Below, in pieces: positions 50,346-58,309 of a DNA stretch of 64,000 nucleotides. The notes under the pieces are model-generated. The model did not search any database. It saw nothing but the letters and a program-made list of their open reading frames with translations, and was not told where the DNA came from. Within the stretch, counting starts at the first letter, position 1, and each line of letters begins with the position of its first letter. The DNA is from an archaeon (GTDB lineage Archaea > Thermoproteota > Nitrososphaeria > Nitrososphaerales > Gagatemarchaeaceae): positions 1 through 64,000 of the forward strand of contig JAKASK010000006.1 in NCBI GenBank assembly GCA_021819105.1. Reading direction: 5' to 3'. Position numbers and translations under genes: made by a program.

Positions 50346-50394
50346 TAGCCCACCTTTAAACTAGTGAAAGTCGGGTTCCCTAAGTCGTTAGGTT

Positions 50395-51285
50395 ATGATG
50401 CTCCGAGTGAGGTTCCATGGAAGAGGGGGTCAGGGAGCCAAGACGGCGAGCAGAATCCTGGGCGACGCGGCATTCAACGACGGCTTCAACGACCAGGACT
50501 TCCCCATCTACGGGGCCGAGAGGAGAGGCGCCCCCGTAGCCGCGTTCACGAGGTTCTCCGACGGCGACATCACCGAAAGGGGGTTCATCTTCTCGCCCGA
50601 CATCGTCGGGGTGATGGACGACTCCCTGATCGAAGATCCACTCGCTAATCCTTTCGCCGGGCTCAGGAAGGGGGGCTGTGCCGTTGTGAACACGACCAAG
50701 CCCTCGGGTACGCTGCTCCCGGACAGGAAGGACGCGAAGATAATCACAATCGATCTAACCGGGATGGCGCTGAAGATGCTCGGGAAGCCCATCCTGAGCT
50801 CCGGCATCGCAGCCGCCGTGGCGAGAGTCGCAGGCGTCAGCGAAGGCTCCTTCCTGAAGGCGGTGGCCGATGAACTCCGCGAGGTCGGGCTATCTGAGGA
50901 GATGGTGAAGAAGAACGTGGAGTTCGCCATGGCTGTGTACGGGGAGCTGGCGCCGCTCACGCTCCGCACCGAGGAGCTACCGTCGAAGCTCGAGCTGGTA
51001 CCTCTGGCGGTGGTTGTGTCCGGAGAGGGGATGGAGGACGTGACGCAGACAGGGAATTCGGCCGTGAGGCACACCGGGAACTGGAGGACCTACAGGCCGG
51101 TCATAGACTACAGAAGGTGCACCGACTGCATGATCTGCTACGCCTACTGCCCGGAGTCCGCCATGTCGGTGGGAGAGGACGGCAGGGTGCGCATAGACTA
51201 CGAGAACTGCAAGGGGTGCATGATCTGCCTGACAGAGTGCCCCCTGAAGGCAATCTCGCAGTCGGGAGAAAGGGGACTCCAATGA
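50395..51285 (+). CDS. porGD: Pyruvate:ferredoxin oxidoreductase, fused gamma-delta subunit
   Basis: A 296-residue fusion. Residues 1-190 are the gamma subunit (RFHGRGGQGAKTASRIL, the CoA-related domain); residues 235-290 are the delta ferredoxin domain with two 4Fe-4S motifs (CTDCMICYAYCP and CKGCMICLTECP). The enzyme oxidises pyruvate, or a related 2-oxoacid, to acetyl-CoA with ferredoxin as acceptor. ATGs at 50395 and 50398 are both possible. It overlaps porA as ATGA. Confidence 0.93.
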   Translation: MMLRVRFHGRGGQGAKTASRILGDAAFNDGFNDQDFPIYGAERRGAPVAAFTRFSDGDITERGFIFSPDIVGVMDDSLIEDPLANPFAGLRKGGCAVVNTTKPSGTLLPDRKDAKIITIDLTGMALKMLGKPILSSGIAAAVARVAGVSEGSFLKAVADELREVGLSEEMVKKNVEFAMAVYGELAPLTLRTEELPSKLELVPLAVVVSGEGMEDVTQTGNSAVRHTGNWRTYRPVIDYRRCTDCMICYAYCPESAMSVGEDGRVRIDYENCKGCMICLTECPLKAISQSGERGLQ

Positions 51286-52505
51286 AGGGGACCCTGCTGA
51301 CGGGCAACGCCGCAGCGGCGTCGGCCGCCAGGCTCGCCAGGGTGGACTACGTCCCAGCATATCCCATCACTCCGCAGACCGAGATAATCGAGACGATCGC
51401 AGACTGGGTCAGGGAGGGCACCATGGACGCCAAGTTTGTCCAGCTGGAGTCGGAACACTCTATGATGACGGCGGCCGGGACGGCGTCCCTCACGGGGGCG
51501 CGCGTGTTCACCGCGACCTCGAGCCAGGGGCTCCTTTATGCCATGGAGATGCTCTACAACGTCTCAGGCTGGCGGGCACCCATGGTGCTGGTCAACGTGT
51601 CCAGGGGACTTGCGGCGCCGATCGTGCTGGAGCCCGACCACAACGACGTGCTGGCGGCCAGGGACAGCGGCTTTGTGCAGCTTCACTCTGAGACCTGCCA
51701 GGAGGTCGCCGACCTGGTCCTCCTCGCGTACAGGGTGGCCGAAGACAGGAGGGTGATGCTCCCCGCGCTCGTGAATCTGGACGGGTTCTACCTGTCCTTC
51801 ACGAGGGAGAGGGTGGTCCTCCCCGAGCAGAAGGAGGTCGACAAGTTCCTGCCTGCATACGACCCGCCGCACCCGGTCAGGGCGACCAAGGCAGTAGCCA
51901 AGGGGTCGGCGGTGATGGAGGGGTTCGTCTACAGCTACTTCAGGTACAACATGCACGCAGCGGCGCTCAGGGCCAAGAAGGCCTTCAGCGAAGCGGCCCG
52001 GGACTACAGGGAACTCTTCGGGCGGGACTACGGCCCGGTCGAGGGGTACAGGCTTGACGACGCCGAGTACGTCCTAGTGATGTCCAACTCCTTCACCACC
52101 CTTGGAAGGCAGGCGGTCAACAGGATGAGGGAAAGGGGAGTCCCCGCGGGTCTGTTGAAGCTCAGGATGGTCAGGCCGTTCCCGTCAGAGGAGTTAGCGG
52201 CCCTGCTCAGGGGAAGGAAAGCCGCTGCGGTGTTCGACCAGAACCTCTCGCCTGGATCCGGCGGGATCCTCTTCCCTGAGGTAGCGGCATCGATGTATCA
52301 CGTCAAGGGGAGACCCGAGACCCTGCTGCCGGTGGTCGGCGGCCTCGGGGGAAAGCAGTTGACGTCGGATGAGATGACCTCGATCTTCGAAGAGATGATC
52401 GCCGTTCGGCGCGGAGAGAAGGCCCCTGAACCCATGTTCCTCATGAGGAGCGAGGAGCTGGCCAAGGCGAAGAAGGCCGTGGCCCTCGCGGAGGGGGAGC
52501 CCTGA
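51282..52505 (+). CDS. porA: Pyruvate:ferredoxin oxidoreductase alpha subunit
   Basis: A 407-residue alpha subunit with GNAAAASAARLARVDYVPAYPITPQTE at the N-terminus (split motif: GNAAAA, YPITPQT), which contacts TPP and pyruvate, and a C-terminal domain starting near the VLVMSNSFTT stretch. YPITPQTE is the usual pyruvate-type signature. It overlaps porGD (ATGA) and porB (TGATG), so the three subunits are translationally coupled. Confidence 0.95.
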   Translation: MKGTLLTGNAAAASAARLARVDYVPAYPITPQTEIIETIADWVREGTMDAKFVQLESEHSMMTAAGTASLTGARVFTATSSQGLLYAMEMLYNVSGWRAPMVLVNVSRGLAAPIVLEPDHNDVLAARDSGFVQLHSETCQEVADLVLLAYRVAEDRRVMLPALVNLDGFYLSFTRERVVLPEQKEVDKFLPAYDPPHPVRATKAVAKGSAVMEGFVYSYFRYNMHAAALRAKKAFSEAARDYRELFGRDYGPVEGYRLDDAEYVLVMSNSFTTLGRQAVNRMRERGVPAGLLKLRMVRPFPSEELAALLRGRKAAAVFDQNLSPGSGGILFPEVAASMYHVKGRPETLLPVVGGLGGKQLTSDEMTSIFEEMIAVRRGEKAPEPMFLMRSEELAKAKKAVALAEGEP

Positions 52506-53473
52506 TGGCGACGGCAACGAGGTTCAGGACCCTGAAAGACATGCCGAGCGATGAATATCTCACGCCGGGGAACACGATGTGCGCGGGGTGCGGCGGCATA
52601 CTTGCCGTCAGGATATTCCACAAGGTCCTCGGGCCTAATGTCACCTGGGTAAACGCGGCAGGGTGCATGACGATCGCCGTGTCCTACCCGCTGAGCCCTC
52701 TGAAGTCGAACTGGATCTACACCGCCTTCGCGTCCGCGCCTGCAGGGGCGCAGGGCGTCAGAGACGCGCTGGACGTGCTCATGGCGAAGGGGAAGCTCCC
52801 GGCGTCCGAAGACATGAAAGTGGTGGTGGTGACAGGGGACGGCGCCGCCTACGACATAGGGTTCCAGTCTGCCGCCGGGGCCATAGACAGGCGCCTCGAC
52901 TTCTACTACCTCTGTTACGACAACGAGGCATATGGGAACACCGGGTTCCAGATGTCCTCGTCCACCCCTTTCGGCTCGGCGTCGAAGACTACCCCGCCCA
53001 CCGCCGCCAACCCCATAGGCAACACCCACAGGAAGATGGACCTCTTCGAGGTCTGGAGGGCCCAGAATGCCCCCTACGTGGCCACCCTCTCCAACTCTCA
53101 CGGCGTCGACTTCCTGAAGAAGGTGGAGAAGGGAGGGACCATAAGGGGGCCCAAGATGTACATCGACTTCGCCGCATGCCCCACCGGGTGGGGGTTCGAC
53201 CCCAAGGACTCCATCGAGCTCGAGAAGCTCGCGGTGCAGACAGGCATCTGGCCGCTGAAGGAATCGGTCGACGGGGTGGTCAGGCACACTGTCGTTCCGA
53301 GGTCGCTGCTCCCTGTGAAGGAGTACCTCACGAAGCAGGAAAGGTTCGCCCACCTGTTCGAGCCGACCGAGAGGACGGAGGCCATCAGGACAATCCAGGA
53401 GTCCGTCAACTCCTACTGGGCTGTGGCGGGGGCAAAAGAGGGATTTGCGGTAAAGGCAGCCGAAGTGACCTGA
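52505..53473 (+). CDS. porB: Pyruvate:ferredoxin oxidoreductase beta subunit
   Basis: A 322-residue beta subunit with the TPP-binding signature GDGAAYDIG and the downstream NEAYGNTGFQ, plus Cys ligands of the proximal 4Fe-4S cluster in MCAGCGG and later AACPTGW-like CPTGWGF. It ends the porGD-porA-porB operon. Pyruvate is the most likely substrate; indolepyruvate or 2-oxoglutarate cannot be excluded by eye. Confidence 0.95.
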   Translation: MATATRFRTLKDMPSDEYLTPGNTMCAGCGGILAVRIFHKVLGPNVTWVNAAGCMTIAVSYPLSPLKSNWIYTAFASAPAGAQGVRDALDVLMAKGKLPASEDMKVVVVTGDGAAYDIGFQSAAGAIDRRLDFYYLCYDNEAYGNTGFQMSSSTPFGSASKTTPPTAANPIGNTHRKMDLFEVWRAQNAPYVATLSNSHGVDFLKKVEKGGTIRGPKMYIDFAACPTGWGFDPKDSIELEKLAVQTGIWPLKESVDGVVRHTVVPRSLLPVKEYLTKQERFAHLFEPTERTEAIRTIQESVNSYWAVAGAKEGFAVKAAEVT

Positions 53474-53528
53474 GCAGCCTGCAAGCGTGAGCGCTGAACT
53501 TATCCTGCCGGCAAGCCGGTGAGCTGGG

Positions 53529-54794
53529 GTGCCTACCTCGCAACACGGGGTGGAAAAGAGCAGGGGCGGCCCCCGCGGAGCGAGCGTTGGCGGGGGGGTC
53601 TGGTTCCTCGCTGTCATGTTCGTGGGATACTTCGCATTCACGGCGGACAGGACGGTTCTCTCTTCGGTACTGAAGCCGCTCTCCGCCGCCGTGGGCGCCA
53701 ACGGGTCCGGCTACTTCGGCGTCGCCGGGACTGCTTGGCTGGCCTCGGCGCAGTTCATCGGCGTACTGTGTTTCGTCCTTGCGTCTGGCTACCTTGCCGA
53801 CAGGTACGGTCACAGGAAGGTGATCTTCGCGGGGGTCGTCGTATTCACCGCTTTCACATGGCTCATCGGTTATGCGGCAGATTTTCAGGAGGCATTCGTA
53901 TTCCGGCTCGTGAGTGGATTCGGCGAGGGGCTCTTCTGGCCGGCGGCGATGTCGGCGGTGGCCAACTACTTCGGCACCAGCAAGGGGCTGACCCTGGGCA
54001 TCTTCTACGCCGGGTTCGACCTAGGAGGGGCGGCGGGGAACGCCATAGGAGCCGCGTCATACTCCCTGACCTCAGACTGGAGGGCAGCGTTCTTCGTCGC
54101 ACCCCTCGTCGGCATCCCAGTGATTGCGGGGATCGCGGGCTCGAAGAGACAGTTCGCCGAAGCCTCAACCGGGACGTGGAGCACGTCTCTCGGCGGGGGA
54201 GCCCTCTCCGTGTTGAAAGGGGAGCGCGCAGCGGCCATACTGGCCTTCGCGTTCTTTGCCACCTGGGCTTCGATCTGGCAGGTGGCCTACCTTCCATACT
54301 ACTATTCGGAGAGTCTCGGGGCCGGCGTGCCGTTGGCGGGCCTTATCGCGGCTGCCGTCCTCGCGTCTGGGCTCTTGGGGAAGGTCCTGCTGGGGAGGCT
54401 CTCGGACAGAGTGAGGAGAGACAGGCTGCTCCTGGTACTCTCGTTCGCCGTGGTGGCAGCCTACGGGGTCTTCTTCTCCACCACCGACTTCTTCCTGGGC
54501 CTGGGGTGCGCACTCATGATAGGCTTCTTCAGCTCGGCGGTCTTCCCCGTGATGCAGGCTCTGGCATCCGACTCTTCTCAGGGGAGGACGGGCATGGCCC
54601 TCGGGCTGACCACTACGTTTCAGTCTGTTGCTGCCGTCATAGGGACCCTTCTCCCAGGGTCTCTCTTCTATCTTGGAGTCGGGCGGGCGATTGCACTGGG
54701 GGCGATGATACCAGCGATCATCATGGTTCTGACGGCTTTGTTCCTGCCCGAGCCGAGGAAGACTCCCTCGGGAATCGGGACCAACGATTTATAG
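53529..54794 (+). CDS. MFS transporter
   Basis: A 421-residue permease with twelve predicted helices. The loop 2-3 motif GYLADRYGHRKV is the MFS signature, repeated in weaker form as GRLSDRVRRDR in the second half. A substrate cannot be assigned; related archaeal carriers move organic acids or sugars. The GTG at 53529 is the first start. It lies 55 bases after porB and may transport a carboxylate used by POR/PPDK, which is only an inference. Confidence 0.88.
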   Translation: MPTSQHGVEKSRGGPRGASVGGGVWFLAVMFVGYFAFTADRTVLSSVLKPLSAAVGANGSGYFGVAGTAWLASAQFIGVLCFVLASGYLADRYGHRKVIFAGVVVFTAFTWLIGYAADFQEAFVFRLVSGFGEGLFWPAAMSAVANYFGTSKGLTLGIFYAGFDLGGAAGNAIGAASYSLTSDWRAAFFVAPLVGIPVIAGIAGSKRQFAEASTGTWSTSLGGGALSVLKGERAAAILAFAFFATWASIWQVAYLPYYYSESLGAGVPLAGLIAAAVLASGLLGKVLLGRLSDRVRRDRLLLVLSFAVVAAYGVFFSTTDFFLGLGCALMIGFFSSAVFPVMQALASDSSQGRTGMALGLTTTFQSVAAVIGTLLPGSLFYLGVGRAIALGAMIPAIIMVLTALFLPEPRKTPSGIGTNDL

Positions 54795-54818
54795 CAAGTC
54801 GAGCCGCAAATAGCTTCG

Positions 54819-55070
54819 ATGTGCGTCACCAGGGTCGGCAGGGCGCTCGAGGTCTCCAGGGGCAAGGCTAGGGTAGAGTTCTTCGACGGGAGGTCCTTGG
54901 AGGAGGTGGACGTCACGATGGCTGCGGCGGCCAGGGGAGACTACGTCGAAGTGTTCGGCAACCTCGCCCTTTCGGTCCTAACGGCCTCAGAAGCGAGGGC
55001 CAGGAGGAGGGCGTGGGCCGCGGTAAGGAGAGGGGAGGAGCTGGCGAAAGCCGAGGCCCACCCACGATGA
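54819..55070 (+). CDS. HypC/HupF-like chaperone, divergent
   Basis: An 83-residue HypC-family protein. It keeps the N-terminal Met-Cys (C2), which in HypC binds the Fe(CN)2CO unit and the hydrogenase precursor, and the GDYVEV turn at residues 40-45. The conserved His that follows (VHAG in HypC) is Phe46 here. A TATA box GATTTATAG (54786-54794) sits about 28 nt upstream. The stop overlaps the next gene (ATGA). No hydrogenase or other hyp gene is in the window, so it may serve another enzyme. Confidence 0.75.
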   Translation: MCVTRVGRALEVSRGKARVEFFDGRSLEEVDVTMAAAARGDYVEVFGNLALSVLTASEARARRRAWAAVRRGEELAKAEAHPR

Positions 55071-55834
55071 AGAGGGACGGGGTCCTTTTCCACGCGAAGC
55101 ACGCCTACAGGCCGAACAGCCTGGGATTCTGCGGGCCAGACGAGAACGGCACCATACTCAGCCACCTTCAGGAAGGGAGTGGAGGAGACGCCCTGGTCAG
55201 GACCCTTCAGAACTTCGAAGCTGCCTACCCTTTCCTCAAGCTCATTGCGAGGAACAGCGCTAGAAAGGTCTTCGATTACTCTGTCCCCGAGGCGTATTGG
55301 GTCGGGAACGACCTCCTTAGTCGGGTGGACCCCGCCGACTTTCTGAAGTTCGCCCGGGAGGAGCTGAAGGGTTCAGGGATGAAGAACCTCCAGGCAAGCT
55401 TCAAGCCGCTCGAGGGGGGCGTGATCGCGCACCACAGCTTCTACGTCATGGGGACCTATGTCGGGAGCGGAGGAGACGGGCCGAACATCGTGAACGACGG
55501 TCGTCGGAAGGTCGCCAAGCTCATCGACAGCTGCCGCGTTTCTTGGGGGACGGTGCTTAGGGTGGAGGCCAGGGAACTGGCGGTGAAGTCCCGGCCCCTG
55601 CGCATAGGAGACGCAGGGCTGTCGCTCGGCGAGGCAGGGGAGAAGATGGTGAAATACGACCCGGAAGTGAGGCCCTTCGGCTCCGTCAGGGCGGGGGATG
55701 TCGTCTCGATACACTGGAACTACGCTTGCGAGGTCCTCTCGCCACGGCAGACCAGGAACATCCAGAAATACACCGCGGCAGACATGCAGACTCTAAATCG
55801 GCTCCTCTCTTCCGACGGGTCTCGAAGGAAGTAG
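55067..55834 (+). CDS. Probable DUF6390 protein, partner of the HypC-like protein
   Basis: A 255-residue soluble protein. The motifs YRPNSLGFCGPDE near the N-terminus, YWVGNDLL near residue 80 and AHHSFYVMG in the middle match what I remember of DUF6390, a family of unknown function that tends to lie beside hypC-like genes. It has a conserved Cys (GFCGP) and a His pair (HHSF) that could bind metal. It overlaps the HypC-like gene by four bases, so the two are probably made together. Confidence 0.65.
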   Translation: MKRDGVLFHAKHAYRPNSLGFCGPDENGTILSHLQEGSGGDALVRTLQNFEAAYPFLKLIARNSARKVFDYSVPEAYWVGNDLLSRVDPADFLKFAREELKGSGMKNLQASFKPLEGGVIAHHSFYVMGTYVGSGGDGPNIVNDGRRKVAKLIDSCRVSWGTVLRVEARELAVKSRPLRIGDAGLSLGEAGEKMVKYDPEVRPFGSVRAGDVVSIHWNYACEVLSPRQTRNIQKYTAADMQTLNRLLSSDGSRRK

Positions 55835-55835
55835 C

Positions 55836-56147
55836 CTAGGACAGGCCGGACAGCTTCTCGATTCTGCCTATCCTCGCCTTGTCCAGCTCTTCGACGACCC
55901 TGAGGAGCTTCGAGAGCTCCGCCTTGTTTCGTTCCGAGTCGTCGTGGAGCTGCTTGAAGGCTGCCTTCTCGGTCTGGTCGTTCGCGGCCGCCGCCATTCT
56001 CCCGTAGGTGTCAGCCAGATCGTCCTCGACGGCGCACCACTGGACCAGGTTCTCGATCGTCGTGTCGATGTAGCCTGTCTTAACGGTCTCCTCCACCTTC
56101 TTGGCGTCTTCAGTTCTTTCGAACTCGGTTAGGACCCTGTTCTTCAA
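55836..56147 (-). CDS. Small helical protein, unknown function
   Basis: A 103-residue, fully helical, charged protein with several Glu/His positions (for example CAVEDDLADTY and KQLHDDSERNK). It might form a ferritin-like or four-helix bundle, but the full metal-ligand set is not evident and I do not recognise a family. TTG start preceded by GGGAGGGG. It is convergent with the DUF6390 gene, one base apart. Confidence 0.6.
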   Translation of the reverse strand: MKNRVLTEFERTEDAKKVEETVKTGYIDTTIENLVQWCAVEDDLADTYGRMAAAANDQTEKAAFKQLHDDSERNKAELSKLLRVVEELDKARIGRIEKLSGLS

Positions 56148-56195
56148 GCCCCTCCCTCGCTTCGTCCGTTGGGCCCTTCGTAATAAGAGCAGTGC

Positions 56196-57806
56196 CTAGG
56201 GGAGTGAGAAACACCACCTGACCTCGAAGGTCGCTCCGCTCGACACGAGGGGGACGAAGGCCTTGCCCAGTCCGGAGTAGAATTTCGAGAACCACTCGTA
56301 GACGTTGAGCCGTAGGTCCTGGACGTATACGATGAACGCCTCGATGGCGATCACCGCCAAGTTTCCGGGTATGGCGAGCGCCACTCCGAAGCCGCCGAGG
56401 CTCAGCAGCCCTGCCATCAGCTCTCCGAGGACCGACCCCACCACGAGCAGTATGCCGAGCCGGATATAGCTGACGGTGTGTATCAGGAGCTCGGCGGGCC
56501 TCACGACTGCCTCGACCACCCCCTTCCACAGCGAGTCGAGGGCGGGCTTGGACCTGCGCGTTGAGTACAGTTTGTACGCCGCACGTCCAAAGACGAGCAC
56601 CAAGAGGGAAGCGGCCATCATCGGAAAGGTGATGTCTGCCACGGTGGAGGCAGGCAACCTCACCCCAAGAAGAGTGGAGAAGAACGGAGTCGGCTGGCTG
56701 CTGGAGAAGACGTTCTGAAGGTCGACACCCGCCGCGACCAGCGCGAACACGAAGGGGATCGTCGCGGCGTAGAGAACGAAGGTTGGGACATAGCCAAGGA
56801 GGGCTTCGGCGTAGTCCCCGGACAGCAGCCTGTTCGTTATCGCCAGTGCATATCCCGTCGCCAGATGGAGTGTGCCGAAGACGATGCCCACTTCAAACCA
56901 GAAGGTCGCAGTCTGCAGGCTCGGACCCTGGGAGATCAGGCTTGGAAAGGCCAGAGGGGCTGGATAGGGCAGGGTGAAACCGAAGAAGGTCCCGCGGAGT
57001 GCGCCCACCACAGCGGCGGCACAGCCGAGGACGATGAGGAGCCTCCCGAGGTACCTGTAGCTTTCTTTCTTGGCGCCGCGCAGATACAACCCCCCGAGGA
57101 GTAGGACCAGGCCACGTCCAATGTCGCTGAACATAATCCCGAAGAACAGGGGAAAGACAAAGGCGACGATCGGCGTCGGGTCCACCTCGTTGTACTTGGG
57201 GACCCCCAGCGACAGTGTGACCCCCTCGAAGATCCTCACTACCCCTGGGTTCACGACCAAGGAGGGGACGTAGGGGACGCCGGGCTGGTTTCGCGGCACC
57301 GGCTCCGCGGAAAGGAGATAGCGGCCGAGGGCTGAGGTGAACTCGGAAAGCCTGGGCGTGGGGGCGTATCCTTCCAATACGAGGTGCCTTCTCAGGCCCG
57401 GCCGGACCCTGATCCTGTTGAGGTCCCTGAAGACCGCGAGGGCCGCGTCCCTCACAGACACCAGTTCAGAGAGGACTCCGGGCGAAACGGCCCCGGGCGC
57501 CCCCTCGAGTTGCTCGGCCAGCTCGGAGGTCCTTCGTTGAAGGAGCCGCACCAGGTCGCTGATGGAGTTTGCACCGAAGGTGCGGACGGGAGCGGCTTCT
57601 GCCGCCCCCCACCTCCTGATCAGGTTGCTCGCCTCAGAATAGACCAAATGGGCCTTGGAACTCAGGATCACCAGCTGGGTGTCCTGCACCAGGCCCTGAC
57701 GGTCGGATGGATGGAACATCCCCGTCTCGCAGAGCCTTGCCAACATGACGTCCACTTCACCTCTCGAACAGATGAGGGTGACCTGGGTGAGTGGGACGAC
57801 TGCCAT
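56196..57806 (-). CDS. atpI: A/V-type ATP synthase subunit I (subunit a), short form
   Basis: A 536-residue subunit I. The membrane half contains FFGIMFSDIGRG, a helix with HTVSYIRLGILLV holding the Arg needed for ion transfer, and the terminal EAFIVYVQDLRLNVYEWFSKFY. The cytosolic N-terminal half is about 200 residues, shorter than the roughly 330 usual in the family (640-680 total). It forms the ion half-channels and stator foot. No other ATPase subunit is in the window; it follows uspA by 16 bases. Confidence 0.9.
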   Translation of the reverse strand: MAVVPLTQVTLICSRGEVDVMLARLCETGMFHPSDRQGLVQDTQLVILSSKAHLVYSEASNLIRRWGAAEAAPVRTFGANSISDLVRLLQRRTSELAEQLEGAPGAVSPGVLSELVSVRDAALAVFRDLNRIRVRPGLRRHLVLEGYAPTPRLSEFTSALGRYLLSAEPVPRNQPGVPYVPSLVVNPGVVRIFEGVTLSLGVPKYNEVDPTPIVAFVFPLFFGIMFSDIGRGLVLLLGGLYLRGAKKESYRYLGRLLIVLGCAAAVVGALRGTFFGFTLPYPAPLAFPSLISQGPSLQTATFWFEVGIVFGTLHLATGYALAITNRLLSGDYAEALLGYVPTFVLYAATIPFVFALVAAGVDLQNVFSSSQPTPFFSTLLGVRLPASTVADITFPMMAASLLVLVFGRAAYKLYSTRRSKPALDSLWKGVVEAVVRPAELLIHTVSYIRLGILLVVGSVLGELMAGLLSLGGFGVALAIPGNLAVIAIEAFIVYVQDLRLNVYEWFSKFYSGLGKAFVPLVSSGATFEVRWCFSLP

Positions 57807-57822
57807 GCCCAGGAGCTCTAGT

Positions 57823-58260
57823 TCACCTTACGACCAGAACCGGACATGTGGCTGCCTGCACCAGCCCTATGGCAACGCTCCCCACAAGGACGTGGGCGGA
57901 AGGGGTCCTGCCGCGGGTGCCTGTGACAATCAGTTCGCAGGAGATCGCGTCCGCGTATCCGACTATGGTGTCAACCACCGAAGAGGCCCCGACGATTATC
58001 TCCGTCCTTACTGCAAGGCTCCGCTTCGCTGCTTCGCTTTCGACACTTTTCATCCAACGGGCGGCCGAGGCCCGCGCCTGGTCGAAGTAGTCGGCGACTT
58101 CCCCCTGGTACTCGAAGGGCGGAGAAGGGACGACGTGGACGACGTACAGCTCAGACCCTTCTTCCTTTGCCATGCGGACGGCATGGGCCATCGCGCGCAT
58201 GGACACATCTGACCCGTCGACGGCTACGAGAATCCTCCTGAACGGAGCTCCGGCGCTCAT
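57823..58260 (-). CDS. Universal stress protein (UspA family)
   Basis: A 145-residue Usp domain: ILVAVDGSDVS at the N-terminus and the ATP-binding GTRGRTPSAHVLVGSVA near the C-terminus (pattern G2XG9XGS/T), so it is likely an ATP-binding type. The ATG at 58260 is chosen because CTTAAAT on the minus strand (58291-58298) lies about 34 nt upstream. It heads a short uspA-atpI operon next to the complex I genes. Confidence 0.9.
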   Translation of the reverse strand: MSAGAPFRRILVAVDGSDVSMRAMAHAVRMAKEEGSELYVVHVVPSPPFEYQGEVADYFDQARASAARWMKSVESEAAKRSLAVRTEIIVGASSVVDTIVGYADAISCELIVTGTRGRTPSAHVLVGSVAIGLVQAATCPVLVVR

Positions 58261-58309
58261 GGCCCTCGTCTCCTCGCGCATCCTTCTCGAATTTAAGACT
58301 GGACCCGAA

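Noticed and set aside
52298-53701. A 467-codon minus-strand frame opposite porA and porB
   Set aside because: It covers conserved POR genes in antisense and gives a Gly/Arg/Val-rich protein without motif.
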